Below are positions 36,589 to 47,854 of a stretch of 64,000 nt of DNA, piece after piece; the first letter of the stretch is position 1; each line of letters begins with the position of its first letter. The DNA lies in contig UWYS01000003.1 in assembly GCA_900291925.1 (NCBI GenBank), positions 1,054,001-1,118,000 of the forward strand, in the 5' to 3' direction. A program made the position numbers and the translations under genes. This DNA is from Thecaphora thlaspeos (taxonomy: Eukaryota; Basidiomycota; Ustilaginomycetes; Urocystidales; Glomosporiaceae). The notes beneath the pieces were generated by a model. It worked only from the letters and a program-made list of their open reading frames with translations, searched no databases and was not told the origin of the DNA.

Positions 36589-37722
36589 ATGGACCAATCC
36601 TACTGGAGCATCGACTCCATCCTCGCCGACTCGTCCAAGCTCCCGTGCACCTTCAACATCCATGTCCACAACCTCGGCCACCTCCAGTCCACCGACGAGA
36701 CCCACATCCAGCAACACGCCCGTCTCGAGCTTCCTTTTTGGCTCGCCGAGCTCCTCGCACTCAAGTGAGTCCGGTCTCTTTCCTCCTCTCTCTCCGTTCT
36801 GCTCTGCCTGCACCTTTGCACACCGCAGGCTCACCTCTGCCTCACCTCTCCCACCCTACGCCAGCGATGTCGTTTCGCTCTCCATGCCCAAAGCCTACGG
36901 TCCCAGGGTCAGGGCCGCCCTCGATGCTAAGCCCACCAGCGTACAGCTCAGGAATCAGAACACCAACTGGTATGCCCTAGGTATGCGCCTCGCCAACCTG
37001 TACGTGCTGCCATCCTAGCCGCCCCATCTTCGCTTGATCCGCGTGTGCTGCTGCACCTTTGCTCAATCTCCCCCTGCCCACCTCTGCCCACGCCTTCCGC
37101 ATCTCGCAGCATCGAGTCTGAGGAACTTATCAACGTCCTCTCAAAGGTGAGCCCGTCCCTCTCATCCCCTCACCCCAACGCCTCCTCAGCTCATCAGCCA
37201 AATCCTTCCTGTTCCATTCCCCTCCCCCTCGCACAGGCATACACCGGCCGCCTCGCCCAGATCTACGAGCAAACGCAGCACCTCTCCACCGGTGGTGGCG
37301 GCAGTAGCACAGGAGGCGGCTCCACCTCCAAGGAACCGCCCACCTCCTCCTCCACCGAGCGCGACGGCCAGACGTCGGCGCAAGGGCAAGACGACTACAA
37401 CCCCTTGACGGCCTCTGCTGCCGCCATCGCCGCCATGGTCCACGATGGACCGGCACTCGGCAGCAGCGCCGGGAGCGGGATGAGCGCAGAGATGGCAGAG
37501 TTCCTCAACGGTCTGGACGATGCGGAACGTGCGCGTGAGTCTGGTCCCGGTCGGTCACGCTCTGCCTGGCTCATGAGGCTTGTGTGCGGGAAAAATCGTG
37601 GTCAACTGGCAGACTGACGGACGTTGAGAGCCCTTCTTTGCGCTGAATCGACAGTGCTCGCGAAAGGTCATCAAGCGGCAAGGATGATGAAAGAGTACCT
37701 GGCCGCTGCTGCCCAGCATTGA
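36589..37722 (+). CDS. PSF3: GINS complex subunit Psf3
   Basis: Subunit of the GINS tetramer (Sld5-Psf1-Psf2-Psf3) of the replicative CMG helicase. Five exons: 36589-36764, 36865-36999, 37110-37146, 37237-37534 and 37655-37722; phases agree, 237 residues. The start YWSIDSILADSSKLPCTFNI is the Psf3 N-terminal signature. LELPFWLAELLAL is followed by NWYALGMRLANLIESEEL, which is recovered only if intron 2 starts at GTACGT (37000) and not at an earlier GTATGC. A Gly/Ser/Thr-rich insert of about 40 residues interrupts the C-terminal part. The last exon encodes LLAKGHQAARMMKEYL. Length is slightly above the usual 180-220 because of the insert. Confidence 0.9.
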
Positions 37723-38111
37723 AGTGGCCTTGGCACCGTCGTGGTCCTCGTCGTCCGCCGCTGCTGCGGTTGCCTCGTCTGTTGTATTGCCTAGCCTCGT
37801 GGCTTGTACTTGTATTGCATCCATCGACTGTCTCTTCTCAGCTCGTCAGACTTGAATGTCAGCCTGTACATCAGGCGTGCGTAGCCTTCCCCTCCGTCCC
37901 ACGGCAAGTCATGTCAGGTCAGACTAGGCAAAGCAAAGCACTCTGCGCGACGCGCCATACAAGAAGGCGGCGGCGGCAGCGACGCTATTATTTCGTTTGC
38001 CTCGACTTGACTTGATCCCAGCCTCGCTTCCTTCGCTCCTGCCAACCAACACCCCCAACCCACCCTTCCTCATTCCATTCCTCCCCTCCTCGCCGTCATC
38101 AACACAGAAAC
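37723..38111. other. Intergenic PSF3 to the Ser-rich gene
   Basis: PSF3 3' flank and a pyrimidine-rich leader at 38020-38100 before the next ATG. Nothing else seen. Confidence 0.45.
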
Positions 38112-39443
38112 ATGACGCATCTACCCACTCTACACCACGTCCCACTCACCTCTCGCTACAGCAGCGAACACCTTGCCCTCCTACCTTCCGCCTCCCATAC
38201 CGCGCTCGCACCATCCCAACCGCCTTCACTGGAATGGCACCACTTCCATCCTCCGCGCGCTCCGCACCGAACCGGCTTGAAACGACGTCGTCTCTCCTCG
38301 TCCTCTTCCTCTTCATCCTCCTCTCGTTGCTCCTCACCTCGTGCAAAAACTATCCAGACCCACGTCCCACCTCGTCGCCTAACTTGGAAAGAACAACAAA
38401 CAATTTCCCGTCTTCTACCCATCTTCTCCCTCCCACCTTCTTCACCACGACCTGGACATGGTCATTCTGCACGTACACTTTACAATGTTGAGAAAGTCGT
38501 TGCTCTACTACCTGCCCTACTACCCGGTCCAAGGCGCGGAAACGTAGAAGGAGAAGAGGAAGAGTTTTTGAAAAACGTGATATTGCAGTGTAGATTGCAC
38601 GGTGGAGTCGTCGTTTGGCCGGATTGGGCGGTGCAGAAAGAAGAGCAAGAAACGAAGATCAAGGAAAAAAGGAGGAGTAGGAGGGGAGAGGTGGACGTTA
38701 AGTTCCCCATGCCGAGTTTTTGGATCAGTAAAGGAAGTGGGAAACGCAAGACGAACCAGACGGGAGAGGGACAAGGGGAGGGAGAGTCGTCGGTCGACGA
38801 AAGGGAAGAGCAAGGTCATCCAACCGTGGAGCAACAAGAACAAGTCGACAATGTGCAGACGTTGCGCTCCACTACGACATCGATACCTTTGATACCTTCT
38901 CGAACCAACGCCGAGGATACTGCATCAACGACGGGAGGAGCGACAGAAGCGGGACAATCCATCCGAACCCGCCTAACACGCTGGTTCCTCTCGAGTCGCA
39001 CCGTCGTCGAAGATGTGCCACTTTCCTCCTCTTCCTCTTCTTCTTCCGCTCGCCCTCCTTCTCCTCCTCCTCGTGCTGCTCCATCTTCGTCATCCATTCC
39101 TACCACTCTTCCATCAACCATCACCACCTCCTCGACCGCGACGTATAGAAAACCCAAGAGCGAGAGACCTCATCCTCAACCCGCATCCCAACCACATCGA
39201 AGCAAACCATCTGCCCCGTCCGCAACACTCGACCAAAAGCCAGTCGGAGAAAGCTCCTCCACGACCACCTCTTCCGTCACTCCACCGAACATCACGTCGC
39301 CAACGACGTCGACCTCATTGGTGGGCAAGATGCGTAGTCGTTCCAGCCGTCATTCCGCCAACGTCGCGCGCACGCTCGTAGCACGTTCCTATACACAGCC
39401 TTTCGATTCGGATAAGAGGATAGGTCGACGTTCATCTCGCTAG
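38112..39443 (+). CDS. Unknown Ser/Thr/Pro-rich protein
   Basis: Uninterrupted ATG-started frame of 443 residues preceded by a CT-rich leader. Composition is strongly biased: serine runs near 62-71 and 320-330, proline-rich and Thr/Ser-rich blocks, and a basic C-terminus (RRSSR). The only segment that looks folded is about 120-180 (YNVEKVVALLPALLPG, FLKNVILQCRLHGGVVVWP). No signal peptide or membrane segment is seen and I recognise no family. The stop is 85 bp from the end of the convergent TFIIIC gene. It may be a rapidly evolving regulatory protein. A non-coding low-complexity frame is the alternative, though 1.3 kb without a stop argues against it. Confidence 0.55.
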   Translation: MTHLPTLHHVPLTSRYSSEHLALLPSASHTALAPSQPPSLEWHHFHPPRAPHRTGLKRRRLSSSSSSSSSSRCSSPRAKTIQTHVPPRRLTWKEQQTISRLLPIFSLPPSSPRPGHGHSARTLYNVEKVVALLPALLPGPRRGNVEGEEEEFLKNVILQCRLHGGVVVWPDWAVQKEEQETKIKEKRRSRRGEVDVKFPMPSFWISKGSGKRKTNQTGEGQGEGESSVDEREEQGHPTVEQQEQVDNVQTLRSTTTSIPLIPSRTNAEDTASTTGGATEAGQSIRTRLTRWFLSSRTVVEDVPLSSSSSSSSARPPSPPPRAAPSSSSIPTTLPSTITTSSTATYRKPKSERPHPQPASQPHRSKPSAPSATLDQKPVGESSSTTTSSVTPPNITSPTTSTSLVGKMRSRSSRHSANVARTLVARSYTQPFDSDKRIGRRSSR

Positions 39444-39528
39444 ACATCCCTCCGCCGAAACAACAATACGTTACAAATACAGGATACAAACCCGCTCTTT
39501 GGCTTCGGCTCGTCCCGTTCCTGTCGAG

Positions 39529-42500
39529 TTACGCGACGACCAACCATTTCCTATACAGTCGTCTGGCCAGGTGTGGCGAACCGTTGAGCGTATAGATCAG
39601 GGAGAGGTTAAACGCTGCCTCTCTTTGCATCTTGAATCCTACCATCTTCTTTCCGCCTCCTCCGCCGGTCGAAGCAAGGCGCACTGCATCGGGAGTAGAG
39701 GCGAAAGAGAGGACACGTTCATAGTGCGGTACGGCGAGGTGGAGCAGGCCGAGGTGGTGTAACAGTCGGCCGTAGTTGTACTCGACCTCTTGACACGTCG
39801 CATCGTCGAATGTTAGACCGAGGTTGCGCTTGTACAGTTGTAGGAACGTCATGGCCTGCACGGTCCGGCAGTGTAGAAGCGTACGACGAGTATGCGCGCG
39901 TGGGTCAGAGGTTGGTTCGTGAGCGACGCTGAAAAACGCCGATTGGCACTTACCTGCAGCACCATGTGGTGTCGGTTATCCGCCTGGCGGTTCGTCGCTC
40001 GTCCTGCAAACGCCACGGCGGCGCACAGGCAAATCAGCGGGTCGTTTTGTTGGATCGCAAAGGCCCTCGCAAAAAAGGCTGTGTCGCGGCGTCACCAGAA
40101 GTCGGCGAAGTGAAGTCGGTCAGCGCTGGGGAGCCTAGCGGAGAGGGATAGAGAAGAGTAAAGGCCTGTTGCTAGACTCACCTCCTGGCGCTTGGTACCC
40201 GCCCGATGCTAGCAGCATGTATCCGTACGCTGCCTCGGCGATGGGACTGGGCTTGCTTGGTTTGGCGAGGCGGATTGCCGTTGCCCTGTCGGGCTCGCTG
40301 CCCTTGGGCACCGGAACGGCAGCGGCCACGGCCGTGGTGCTGTCGCCACCATCTGCAGGGTCGCCGCAGGCCTGGGAAAATCGAGCGTTGGCCGCCTCCT
40401 CCTCCTCTGTATCGTCCTCCTCGTCTTCGTCATCGTGGTCGCCGACCTCATTCTCCTCATCCGCCTCTCCATCGTCCTCGCCGGCTTCCGTCCCCGCTCT
40501 GCCGCCCGCTGGTCCGTCGCCGACGCTGTAGGTCGCGTCGAGGAAGATCTTGCTCGGGATGATAAAGTGGTGCGTCTTGTCACTAAAATAGCACGGCAGG
40601 CCGGCGACGATCGCCTCGATGTAGCGCATTCTGCGCTGGTAGAACTTGGCATCGCGGCTGGCGACGAATCGGTTGAGCGACTGGAGGCCCAGGGCGTTGG
40701 TCACCGAGACGAGCAGACGGAGAGGCTGGTCGTGGAACTGGTGCTCCTGGCAGAGCCAGCGGAGGCAGCGGAAGGCGGCGTCGTGGTCGCGCGCGTACAT
40801 GGCGCACGAGAGCCAGGCCAGCCGCACCGTCATCATGCGCCGGTGGTTGCCCCAGACGACATTGCACGTAAGGAGGATGTTGAACAACTCGTTGACCATC
40901 TCCTGGTCCTCGCCGATCTTGGTCAGCGCCATGGCGTAGCGCGCGAACAGGTCGATCCAGTCGTCGATGGCGATGCCGCGGAAGCGCTCCTGGTCCAGCG
41001 ATCGGCGGAACGAGACCTCCATTCCCGGGATATCGGCGTGCTCGGCGTCGAGGTCCTCCTCGATCATCGAGTCCTGCAAACGGTAGAGGAGGCTCTGCGC
41101 CTGCGAGCTGATCCCGCCCAGCCCGCCGCCGGCCGTCGGCCGCAGGGCCCGCTGTCGGGCGTGATAGAGCCTATGGTTCCTCTTCTTGCCCGGATGGAGC
41201 TTCTTGGTGGTGCGGAAGCTCTCGATCAGACTACCGGCCTCCTCGAGCCACTGCCGCGTGCAGCGGTACCTGGCATTGCGCTCGGCGCTGCTCTCGTGTG
41301 AGCCGTAGAGGCCGGCCGGCTCCTCGCCCGACTTTGTCAGAGGTACATCGGCCCTCCAGAAGCCTTCGACGAACACGTGTCCCTGCAGCAGCTCGAGCCG
41401 CCGCCAGCATAACAGCGTGTCCTGCTCGCGCTGCTCCTCGATCTTGAGCCGCTGCTCGCGGTCGTAGTTCATCCGGGCGCGCTTGCCCATGGACCGCTGC
41501 TTGACCTGCGACGAGAGCTCGTCGAAGAATGACATCTGCGTGTCGCCAACAAGGCCGGCCTTGGCCGCCATCGAAGCGTCGCCATCTTGATCCAGGTTGA
41601 GTTCGCGCGCCTGCCGGTCCGCCGCCTCAGCTTCCTTCTGCGCCTGGAGCACGCGCACCACGTTACGCAGCACCTCGAGCGACCGGTCTTTGTCGCCCAT
41701 CTCCTCGTAGACCTCGGCGAGGCCCATCTGCCACTCGAGGTTATCCGGCCGGCTCTCTACGACAGGCTCGTACAGTCGGGCTGCCTCCTTGAGGTCGCCC
41801 AGCGCGTGGTTGCACACGGCCATCTTGGCGTAGAGCGAGACGTCGCCGACCCAGTCGACAGAGGCAAGGTCGGAGAGGACGTCGAGCGCCTCGGCCCACA
41901 TCTTGTGTTCGAAGAAGCAGTCGCCGACCTCGCCAAAGATGAGCGTCGCCTCGGCCGGGTCGGTGTCGGTCAGCAGCTCAAAGTGGCGCTTCGCCTCGGC
42001 GATGTCCTTGATCATCATCCGCGCCTTGCCAAGCCGGAGGCGGATCTCGGGATCGAGCACGTGAGGCGGCGCCATCTCGACCATGCGGCCGTAGCCGCCC
42101 TGCTGGCGGCTGTGGGCGATGGCGTCGTCGCGGTCCTCGTCGAACTCGCGATCGTCCGAGACGGCGTCCCAGAACGTCTCACTCGCCCGGCCGTCGAGCC
42201 AGCGCGCCGTCAGTCGGATCATAGCAATCGTCTCGGCGGGCCGCCGCACCTCGAGCAGCAGATCGGCCAGCGTAACAAGCTCCGAGACGCCGAAGCTGTT
42301 GACGGGCGCGTCAGGGTCGTCGTCGATCGTCGTCGGGTCCGGGTGGGCGGCCATGCTGTGTTGGAGCCACTCGTCGAGGACGCCGATAGCACGTTCAAAA
42401 TCTTTGTCGGTCACGAGCATGGGAACAAGCTCGCGCACCACTGAGGCATCGTGCGGCTGCAGCTTGAGCAGGTCGAGGAAGCCGTTGATGGCAGTCTTGT

Positions 42501-43578
42501 GCTGGCCGAGGTCGCGCAGCATCAGCGCTCGATCCCAGATGCTGTCGACGTCGGTGCGGTCGAGCCGGATGGCTTGCGAGAGGCAGAAGATGGCCTGGTT
42601 GTAGAGGCCCTTGTCGACGGAACGATAGGCGAGGCGCTTCCACTCGTCCATGGCACGCGGCTGGAGGTGGGCGCCGACGATGCGGCACTGGATGGAGCGC
42701 TCCTCTTGTCCGAGCTCCTCATAGATGAGTCCGAGGGTGCGCCATGCGGTGAGGGCGGTGGGCTCGATCCGGATCACCTCGGTGAGCTTGGGTATGGCCT
42801 CCTCGAGGCGCTGCTCTACAAAGAGGAGGTTGGCATCGCTGAGTAACTGCCTGACCTCGAGCGAGAGGTTCTGCTCCTTGAAGGTGCGACGGACGCGCCT
42901 CCGCTTGTGGAAGCCGGCGGTGGCGCGGAGCTCGGCCTCGAACTCGAGCGTCTCTTGCTCGATGGACGTGTCCCAGGTCTTGCGCAGCGCGCCTGCCTGC
43001 CTTGAGGTGTCCTGAAGCGAGCTGACGAGGCGGTTGAACGACTCGCTCTCGAAATCGATATCCTCGTCGTCGGCCCTCCCTTTGCTGCTCGACGCCGAGC
43101 CCGATGCTCCGATCAGCGCTGGATCAATGCCGAAGGCGGCCTGGCTGTGCCGGGCGCCGCTGTTGGCTTCCTGGCCGTTGTCGTCATCATTGTCGCCGTC
43201 GTCCTCAGAGCCGTTTTCGAAACTGTCCGAATCTGAGTCCAGTTCCGAGTCCGAGTCCAAGTCGGAATCTGACGAGTCGTCGTCAGAAGCGGGCCGTGGG
43301 TCTTTTGCGACGGTGCGTCTGGCGGAGGGTTTCGGCGGCGGCCGGGCTGCGGCCTTACTTGAGTTGCCGCCGAGTTGCGGGGTGTACTCGTCTGCTGAAT
43401 CGTCATCGTCGTCATCGTCGTCGTCGTCGTCGCGGTACAATGTCTGGCCATAGCCGTAGCCGTAGCCGTCGCTGTCGCCGTCACCGTCACCGTCTTGATC
43501 GAGGCGGGAAGTGTGTGATGCTGGACGTTTGCAGGCCGAGGAGCGTGGTGGGCGCGAGCCGGGCGATGACGATGCCAT
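39529..43578 (-). CDS. TFC4: RNA polymerase III factor TFIIIC TPR subunit (TFC4/Sfc4)
   Basis: TPR subunit of the tauA part of TFIIIC, which bridges promoter-bound TFIIIC to TFIIIB at tRNA genes. Exons on the minus strand: 43578-40182, 40078-39954 and 39855-39529; introns of 103 and 98 bp, 1282 residues. The N-terminus is extremely acidic (an eleven-Asp run near 46-56, Ser-Asp repeats to about 130). TPR units begin near 245 (ANLLFVEQRLEEAIPKLTEV, AWRTLGLIYEELGQ, IFCLSQAIRLDRTDVDSIWDRA) and a second set lies near 560-680. The C-terminal exons carry ICLCAAVAFAGRATNRQADNRHH, the highly conserved Sfc4/GTF3C3 end (LAIAY...RQADNRH in relatives), and EVEYNYGRLLHHLGLLHLAVPHYERVL. Length is somewhat above yeast Tfc4 (1025). 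Confidence 0.92.
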
Positions 43579-44059
43579 GGCGAATGGCAGGGGCTTGTCT
43601 ATGTATTGTTTGAGCGTGTATGGAGGAGGGGCAGGCTAGGTGCTTGCGATGGCAGGCATGGCGGGCGCCGGGTTGGGATGGCAACAAGAGGAAGAGCCAG
43701 AGCAAGAGCACGGAGCACGGAGCACGGAGCCAAGTAGCCAGTTAGCCCAGGGTCCAGCCAGCATCCGTTGGTTTTCCAGGGCGGCCCTCCACACGCAGCG
43801 GCATGCCAGCCAAAAAAAAAAGCACCAGCCCAACAAGGAGGAGCCGCGTCGGATCCGCAGGCAGCAGGCGTGTGGAGAGAGCGGGAGGCGGGCGCGCCTT
43901 TGGTCTTTCCTTCGACTGCGCCTCGCCTCGCCTCCCCCTCCTTTCCCATCCCTCATCACCAACCCTCAAAAGCCCACAAAAGCCATCGGACCTTGTCATC
44001 TGTCCGTTGGAGCACAGCCACCACCACCTTGACGCACCCCCCGTGACATCACAGTCAGG
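43579..44059. other. Divergent promoter region TFC4/NUP82
   Basis: 481 bp between head-to-head genes, with a short run of imperfect GAGCACGGA repeats near 43706-43730 and an A-run at 43811-43821. No gene seen. Confidence 0.5.
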
Positions 44060-47000
44060 ATGAGCTTCGTCTCGGCGACCCAAGCCTCGGCCGGCCACCA
44101 CCCCTCTTTCCCGCAGTCGCCTGACCCCACCCTGCCAGACCCAAGCTGGCTCCAGGACCTCGAGTCGCACCCCATCTTCTCTGAAACCGTCGTTGCTACG
44201 AATACAGAGCCTCTCCGCACTGCACCCGAACCAGCAGTGCCCCAGTCGGCCCCCAATCCACACCTTATGGCCGTCCGAAACACCGACCTCATCCTCGCCG
44301 TCCACAACCAGATCCGCATCGCCTCGCTCCTCGACGCAAAGGCATCACTCAACAACCATCCAATGTCGCCCCATCCCTCTACCTCTAGTCCTAACCCCTC
44401 GCTCTCTTTCAAGGTGCTCGAGCCCACAGAAGCAGCACATGTCGACTTCGACGTCCGCCATCTCGTCGTCAACCCGACCGGAAAGCTCCTCGCCCTTGTC
44501 GGCGACTACACCGTCTCGCTCCTTGTTCTCCCCCGCTCCGGATACAACAAGCAGGTTGGCGCAAAAGTCTCGTCGCGATCCGTCCCCGTCGGCCCCTACT
44601 ACCACTCCCGCCACGGCTTCAGCCGGATCGCAAAGGTCCAATGGCACCCCTGGGGCGAGGCCGGTACCAGCCTCCTCGTCCTCACAGATGATGGCCTTCT
44701 GCGCGAGTATGACGTCTCAAGAGACACCGAGGAGCCGCAGCAGTGCGCCTCACTTGTCCCTCGAGCCCAGGCATCGAGCAGCAATGCTCACCTCCGCAAT
44801 CGATCCCGATCGGCCACGCCCACCGCAGCGTCGCTAGCTGCATCGATCTACTCTTCGCCCGCGCCCTATCAAGGAGGAGGCCGAGGCCGAGGCGGACATG
44901 GACATGGACACGAGCCCTCCTTTTCACCTTCGAGGAGCCGCGCGGATACGCCGGGTGCAGCCTCCGCCTTCGGCCTGACGGCAGACGACGACGATTCCCG
45001 CGTCGCTGTCGGCTTCACTCTCTGCATCTCTCAGGCTCCCGCGAGCGCGCTGACAACTTTCGACGACAAAGAGGACGAGGCTTGGGCGGCCAGCGTCAAG
45101 TTCTCGCAGCGCTCCGACGATTGGTCCGCCTTCACCGTGCTGGGCCTGATGAAAAACGGCGACGTCTGGGCCGTCTGCCCATTTATGCCGCGCAACTCGA
45201 TGATCCCGCCCTCCTACATACACGCGCTCTCCCGCCTGACCACGCTCAAGCTCTCTAGCGACGGCGGCAGCCACGACGAAAGCACCGAGACGGAGCTCGA
45301 GGCAGAAATGCAGCTGCGCTTCCTCAACGCGCTGCTCAAGCAAATTGGTGACAGGTCGGGCCAGCACGAGAGGTCGGGCAGCCGCGCTCGCTCCTCGGCG
45401 ACGCCCGGCCCGGACCGCTTCGGCCGCCACAGATCGACGTCGAGCATGGACCTCGACGACGTTCTGGACGCCAACCACGACGTCCCACTTCGCTTACACC
45501 CGCCCACGTGGACATTTGCGGAGGAGTTTGCGTCTTCTGACGGCAAGAATGCGCCGCGACCCCAAGGACCTTTCCTGCTGAGGCCGGCACCGCTCGAGCT
45601 CTGCGAAGAGAGGGAGAGCGCCGCCTGCGACATCGCCTGGACCTGGCTCGACAGGCAGGGCCGAGGCAGCAATGGTAGCGGCAGCAGCAGCAAGGCAGAA
45701 GCAGGCCGCATCTTTGGCCTCGGCATCGTCTCGATCGTGGGACACGATGGCCGCGTTGACATCGGCATCCTCCTCGACCCCCTTGAGCCGCGATGGGGCA
45801 GGGCCGAGACACGTTCGCGCGCAGCCGCCGGCGGCGTCAAGAGAAGCAGCGTCAGGCCGGCGCGCACCAATCGTTACGGCCTTTCAGACACCGAGGACGA
45901 AGGCGACGATAGCATTGCGCTCAACCTCGACAGTCTTACCATCAGCAGCAGCGTGACGCTGCCGACGCTGCTGGTCTACGAGACGATCGACCTAGGCCTG
46001 CTCGACTCGGTGATGGAGTCGAGCCAGTCGAAGCAGAGCGAGAGCTCCGACATCCTGTTGGACGAGTCAGCGCTCCACCGCCCCTGCTTTGTCGCAGACC
46101 CGCTCTATCGCGACACGCTTTACGTCTACCACGCTCTCGGCGCTCAGTGCCTCGGCTTCGCCAAGTGGACCGGCAAGCTGATCGACGTGCTCAATCTGCC
46201 CTCGGAGGAGGATCTGGAGACGGCGGCGGCCGCCGGTGGTGCCCCGGCAGCGACACAGCATCAGCAGCCAACGATGGGCCGCGACAAAGCTCTGACCAAG
46301 CTACTGCACCACGGCGAGACGACCGAGGTGGCCTGGATCGTCAAGACCGTCTCGTCGTCGGCGGGCGATTCGATGACCGCGTCGCTCTCCATGAACCCGG
46401 TCGTGGCGGTCTGCATCCTTTCGGACGTCTACCTTTCCTACTCGCTGCTGGCCGTGACGCAGGACTTGCAGCTGGTGGCGCTCGAGCTGAGCCTGAGGAT
46501 CGACGCCGACGGTCTCATCTCGCGCGGCCTCCGCGACACTGTCGAGCACGGCGCGCTGGGCGGTGCGGACGGTCCCGCGTCGACCACTTCGAACCGTCCA
46601 CGGGCGTATGTCTCCCTCCTCGGCGATGGCACGCCCTTCACGCCTCCGGCGCTGTTTAGCCAGAGCGGGACGCTGAAAGGCCTACCCTCCCAACCTCGCC
46701 GTGCGACAGCGAGCGGTGCAACCTCGACCTCGACCGAACTCAAGGTGACGCCGGATGCCCTGCGACAGCTCGGCAAGACGGTCGAGGGATTCCGTGTCGA
46801 GATCCGCGACATCGTCCAGGCCGGCAATGCGGTCCAGGCGCGCCTCGATCTGCAGGTGCGCGAGATGACGCGCATGCTCGAGAAGCTCGAGGCGATCCGA
46901 AAACGGTGTGAAAAGGTGTCGGGCGCCGGTGGACTGGAGGGTCGCCTGGCGAGGATCAAGGCGTGTCAGGATGAACTGACGACGAGGACGGACAAGGCGC

Positions 47001-47455
47001 TGCAGAGGCTGATGGATCGCCACCAACCCAGCCTCTCGGTGTACGAGAAGAGGTGGTTCGACGAGCTCGGTCGTATCGCGCGCGATGTCGGCATCACCAC
47101 GTCCTCCGGCAGTGGTGGTGGCGGTGTTAAAGGATTGGTGGCAAAGTCGGAACTGCTTCAACATCATCTCGACCTACTCCGACCGTCCTTGCAGGCTCTA
47201 TCGGCGCAGAAGCAGGCAGCCGACAAGCAGCAGCAACAGACGAGGGATACGTTCGGACAGGACGCCAACGTATCACAGAGGGGTATCGGAAGGGACCAGC
47301 TGAGGAGGGTAGAGACGATGCTGGGAAACGAGGCGAGGTTGCTCGCAGAGGCAAAGGACAAAGTCGTAGAGTTGAACGCGAGAATCGCGAGACAGGGTGC
47401 CGTCCCTGGTGGGGTGGTGGCTGGATCGGAGGGCAGGGGATGGGGTAGGGTGTAG
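44060..47455 (+). CDS. NUP82: Nucleoporin Nup82/Nup88
   Basis: Cytoplasmic-face nucleoporin that anchors Nup159 and Nsp1 (Nup214/Nup62) and helps mRNA export. Intronless frame of 1131 residues. The N-terminal two thirds is the beta-propeller: LMAVRNTDLILAVHNQIRIA, VDFDVRHLVVNPTGKLLALVG, FSRIAKVQWHPWGE, SLLVLTDDGLLREYDV, FTVLGLMKNGDVWAVCPFMP. Low-complexity loops interrupt it (about 235-300 with His/Gly repeats, and 430-460). From about 890 to the end it is coiled-coil (LRQLGKTVEGFRVEIRDIV, MTRMLEKLEAIRKRCEKV), the part that binds the Nup159-Nsp1 helical bundle. It is longer than yeast Nup82 (713), mainly through loops. Confidence 0.88.
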   Translation: MSFVSATQASAGHHPSFPQSPDPTLPDPSWLQDLESHPIFSETVVATNTEPLRTAPEPAVPQSAPNPHLMAVRNTDLILAVHNQIRIASLLDAKASLNNHPMSPHPSTSSPNPSLSFKVLEPTEAAHVDFDVRHLVVNPTGKLLALVGDYTVSLLVLPRSGYNKQVGAKVSSRSVPVGPYYHSRHGFSRIAKVQWHPWGEAGTSLLVLTDDGLLREYDVSRDTEEPQQCASLVPRAQASSSNAHLRNRSRSATPTAASLAASIYSSPAPYQGGGRGRGGHGHGHEPSFSPSRSRADTPGAASAFGLTADDDDSRVAVGFTLCISQAPASALTTFDDKEDEAWAASVKFSQRSDDWSAFTVLGLMKNGDVWAVCPFMPRNSMIPPSYIHALSRLTTLKLSSDGGSHDESTETELEAEMQLRFLNALLKQIGDRSGQHERSGSRARSSATPGPDRFGRHRSTSSMDLDDVLDANHDVPLRLHPPTWTFAEEFASSDGKNAPRPQGPFLLRPAPLELCEERESAACDIAWTWLDRQGRGSNGSGSSSKAEAGRIFGLGIVSIVGHDGRVDIGILLDPLEPRWGRAETRSRAAAGGVKRSSVRPARTNRYGLSDTEDEGDDSIALNLDSLTISSSVTLPTLLVYETIDLGLLDSVMESSQSKQSESSDILLDESALHRPCFVADPLYRDTLYVYHALGAQCLGFAKWTGKLIDVLNLPSEEDLETAAAAGGAPAATQHQQPTMGRDKALTKLLHHGETTEVAWIVKTVSSSAGDSMTASLSMNPVVAVCILSDVYLSYSLLAVTQDLQLVALELSLRIDADGLISRGLRDTVEHGALGGADGPASTTSNRPRAYVSLLGDGTPFTPPALFSQSGTLKGLPSQPRRATASGATSTSTELKVTPDALRQLGKTVEGFRVEIRDIVQAGNAVQARLDLQVREMTRMLEKLEAIRKRCEKVSGAGGLEGRLARIKACQDELTTRTDKALQRLMDRHQPSLSVYEKRWFDELGRIARDVGITTSSGSGGGGVKGLVAKSELLQHHLDLLRPSLQALSAQKQAADKQQQQTRDTFGQDANVSQRGIGRDQLRRVETMLGNEARLLAEAKDKVVELNARIARQGAVPGGVVAGSEGRGWGRV

Positions 47456-47854
47456 AGGCGCTATCGACCTGCACCAGACCTGGAGGGGCCGCAGGACTGT
47501 GGGCACAGTTGCGAGATACTCCTGCGTTGATGGCGTCGCACTGCGGATGTTAGCTGGACTCTTGAGAGTCGTCTGGGCGCACGAATGACGACCTGAAATT
47601 TACGGCCTAATTGTTGGACCGGGCCGGATCACCAATGCAGAGATCCCTTGAAGATCCATCTCAAATGTCTCAGACCACCCTGGTGTTGGGCTCAGACGAG
47701 GTCAAAGGGGGAAAGACGACGAGATGTAGCTATCACTCTGCAGCCTTCTGCAACGGCTTCGACGTACAAGGACAAGGGCTCAGGCGAACGTCATGTCCGC
47801 TCCGGCTCGTCGTCGCTCTCCACAGGTCTCCATCGCACTTTTACCGGATCACCC
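47456..47854. other. Convergent 3' flanks of NUP82 and the MOSC gene
   Basis: 399 bp holding two terminators; nothing else seen. Confidence 0.5.

Noticed and set aside
36981..37018. PSF3 intron 2 starting at GTATGC (36981)
   Set aside because: It breaks phase with the next exon and removes GMRLANL, which is expected in Psf3. The donor at 37000 (GTACGT) fits.
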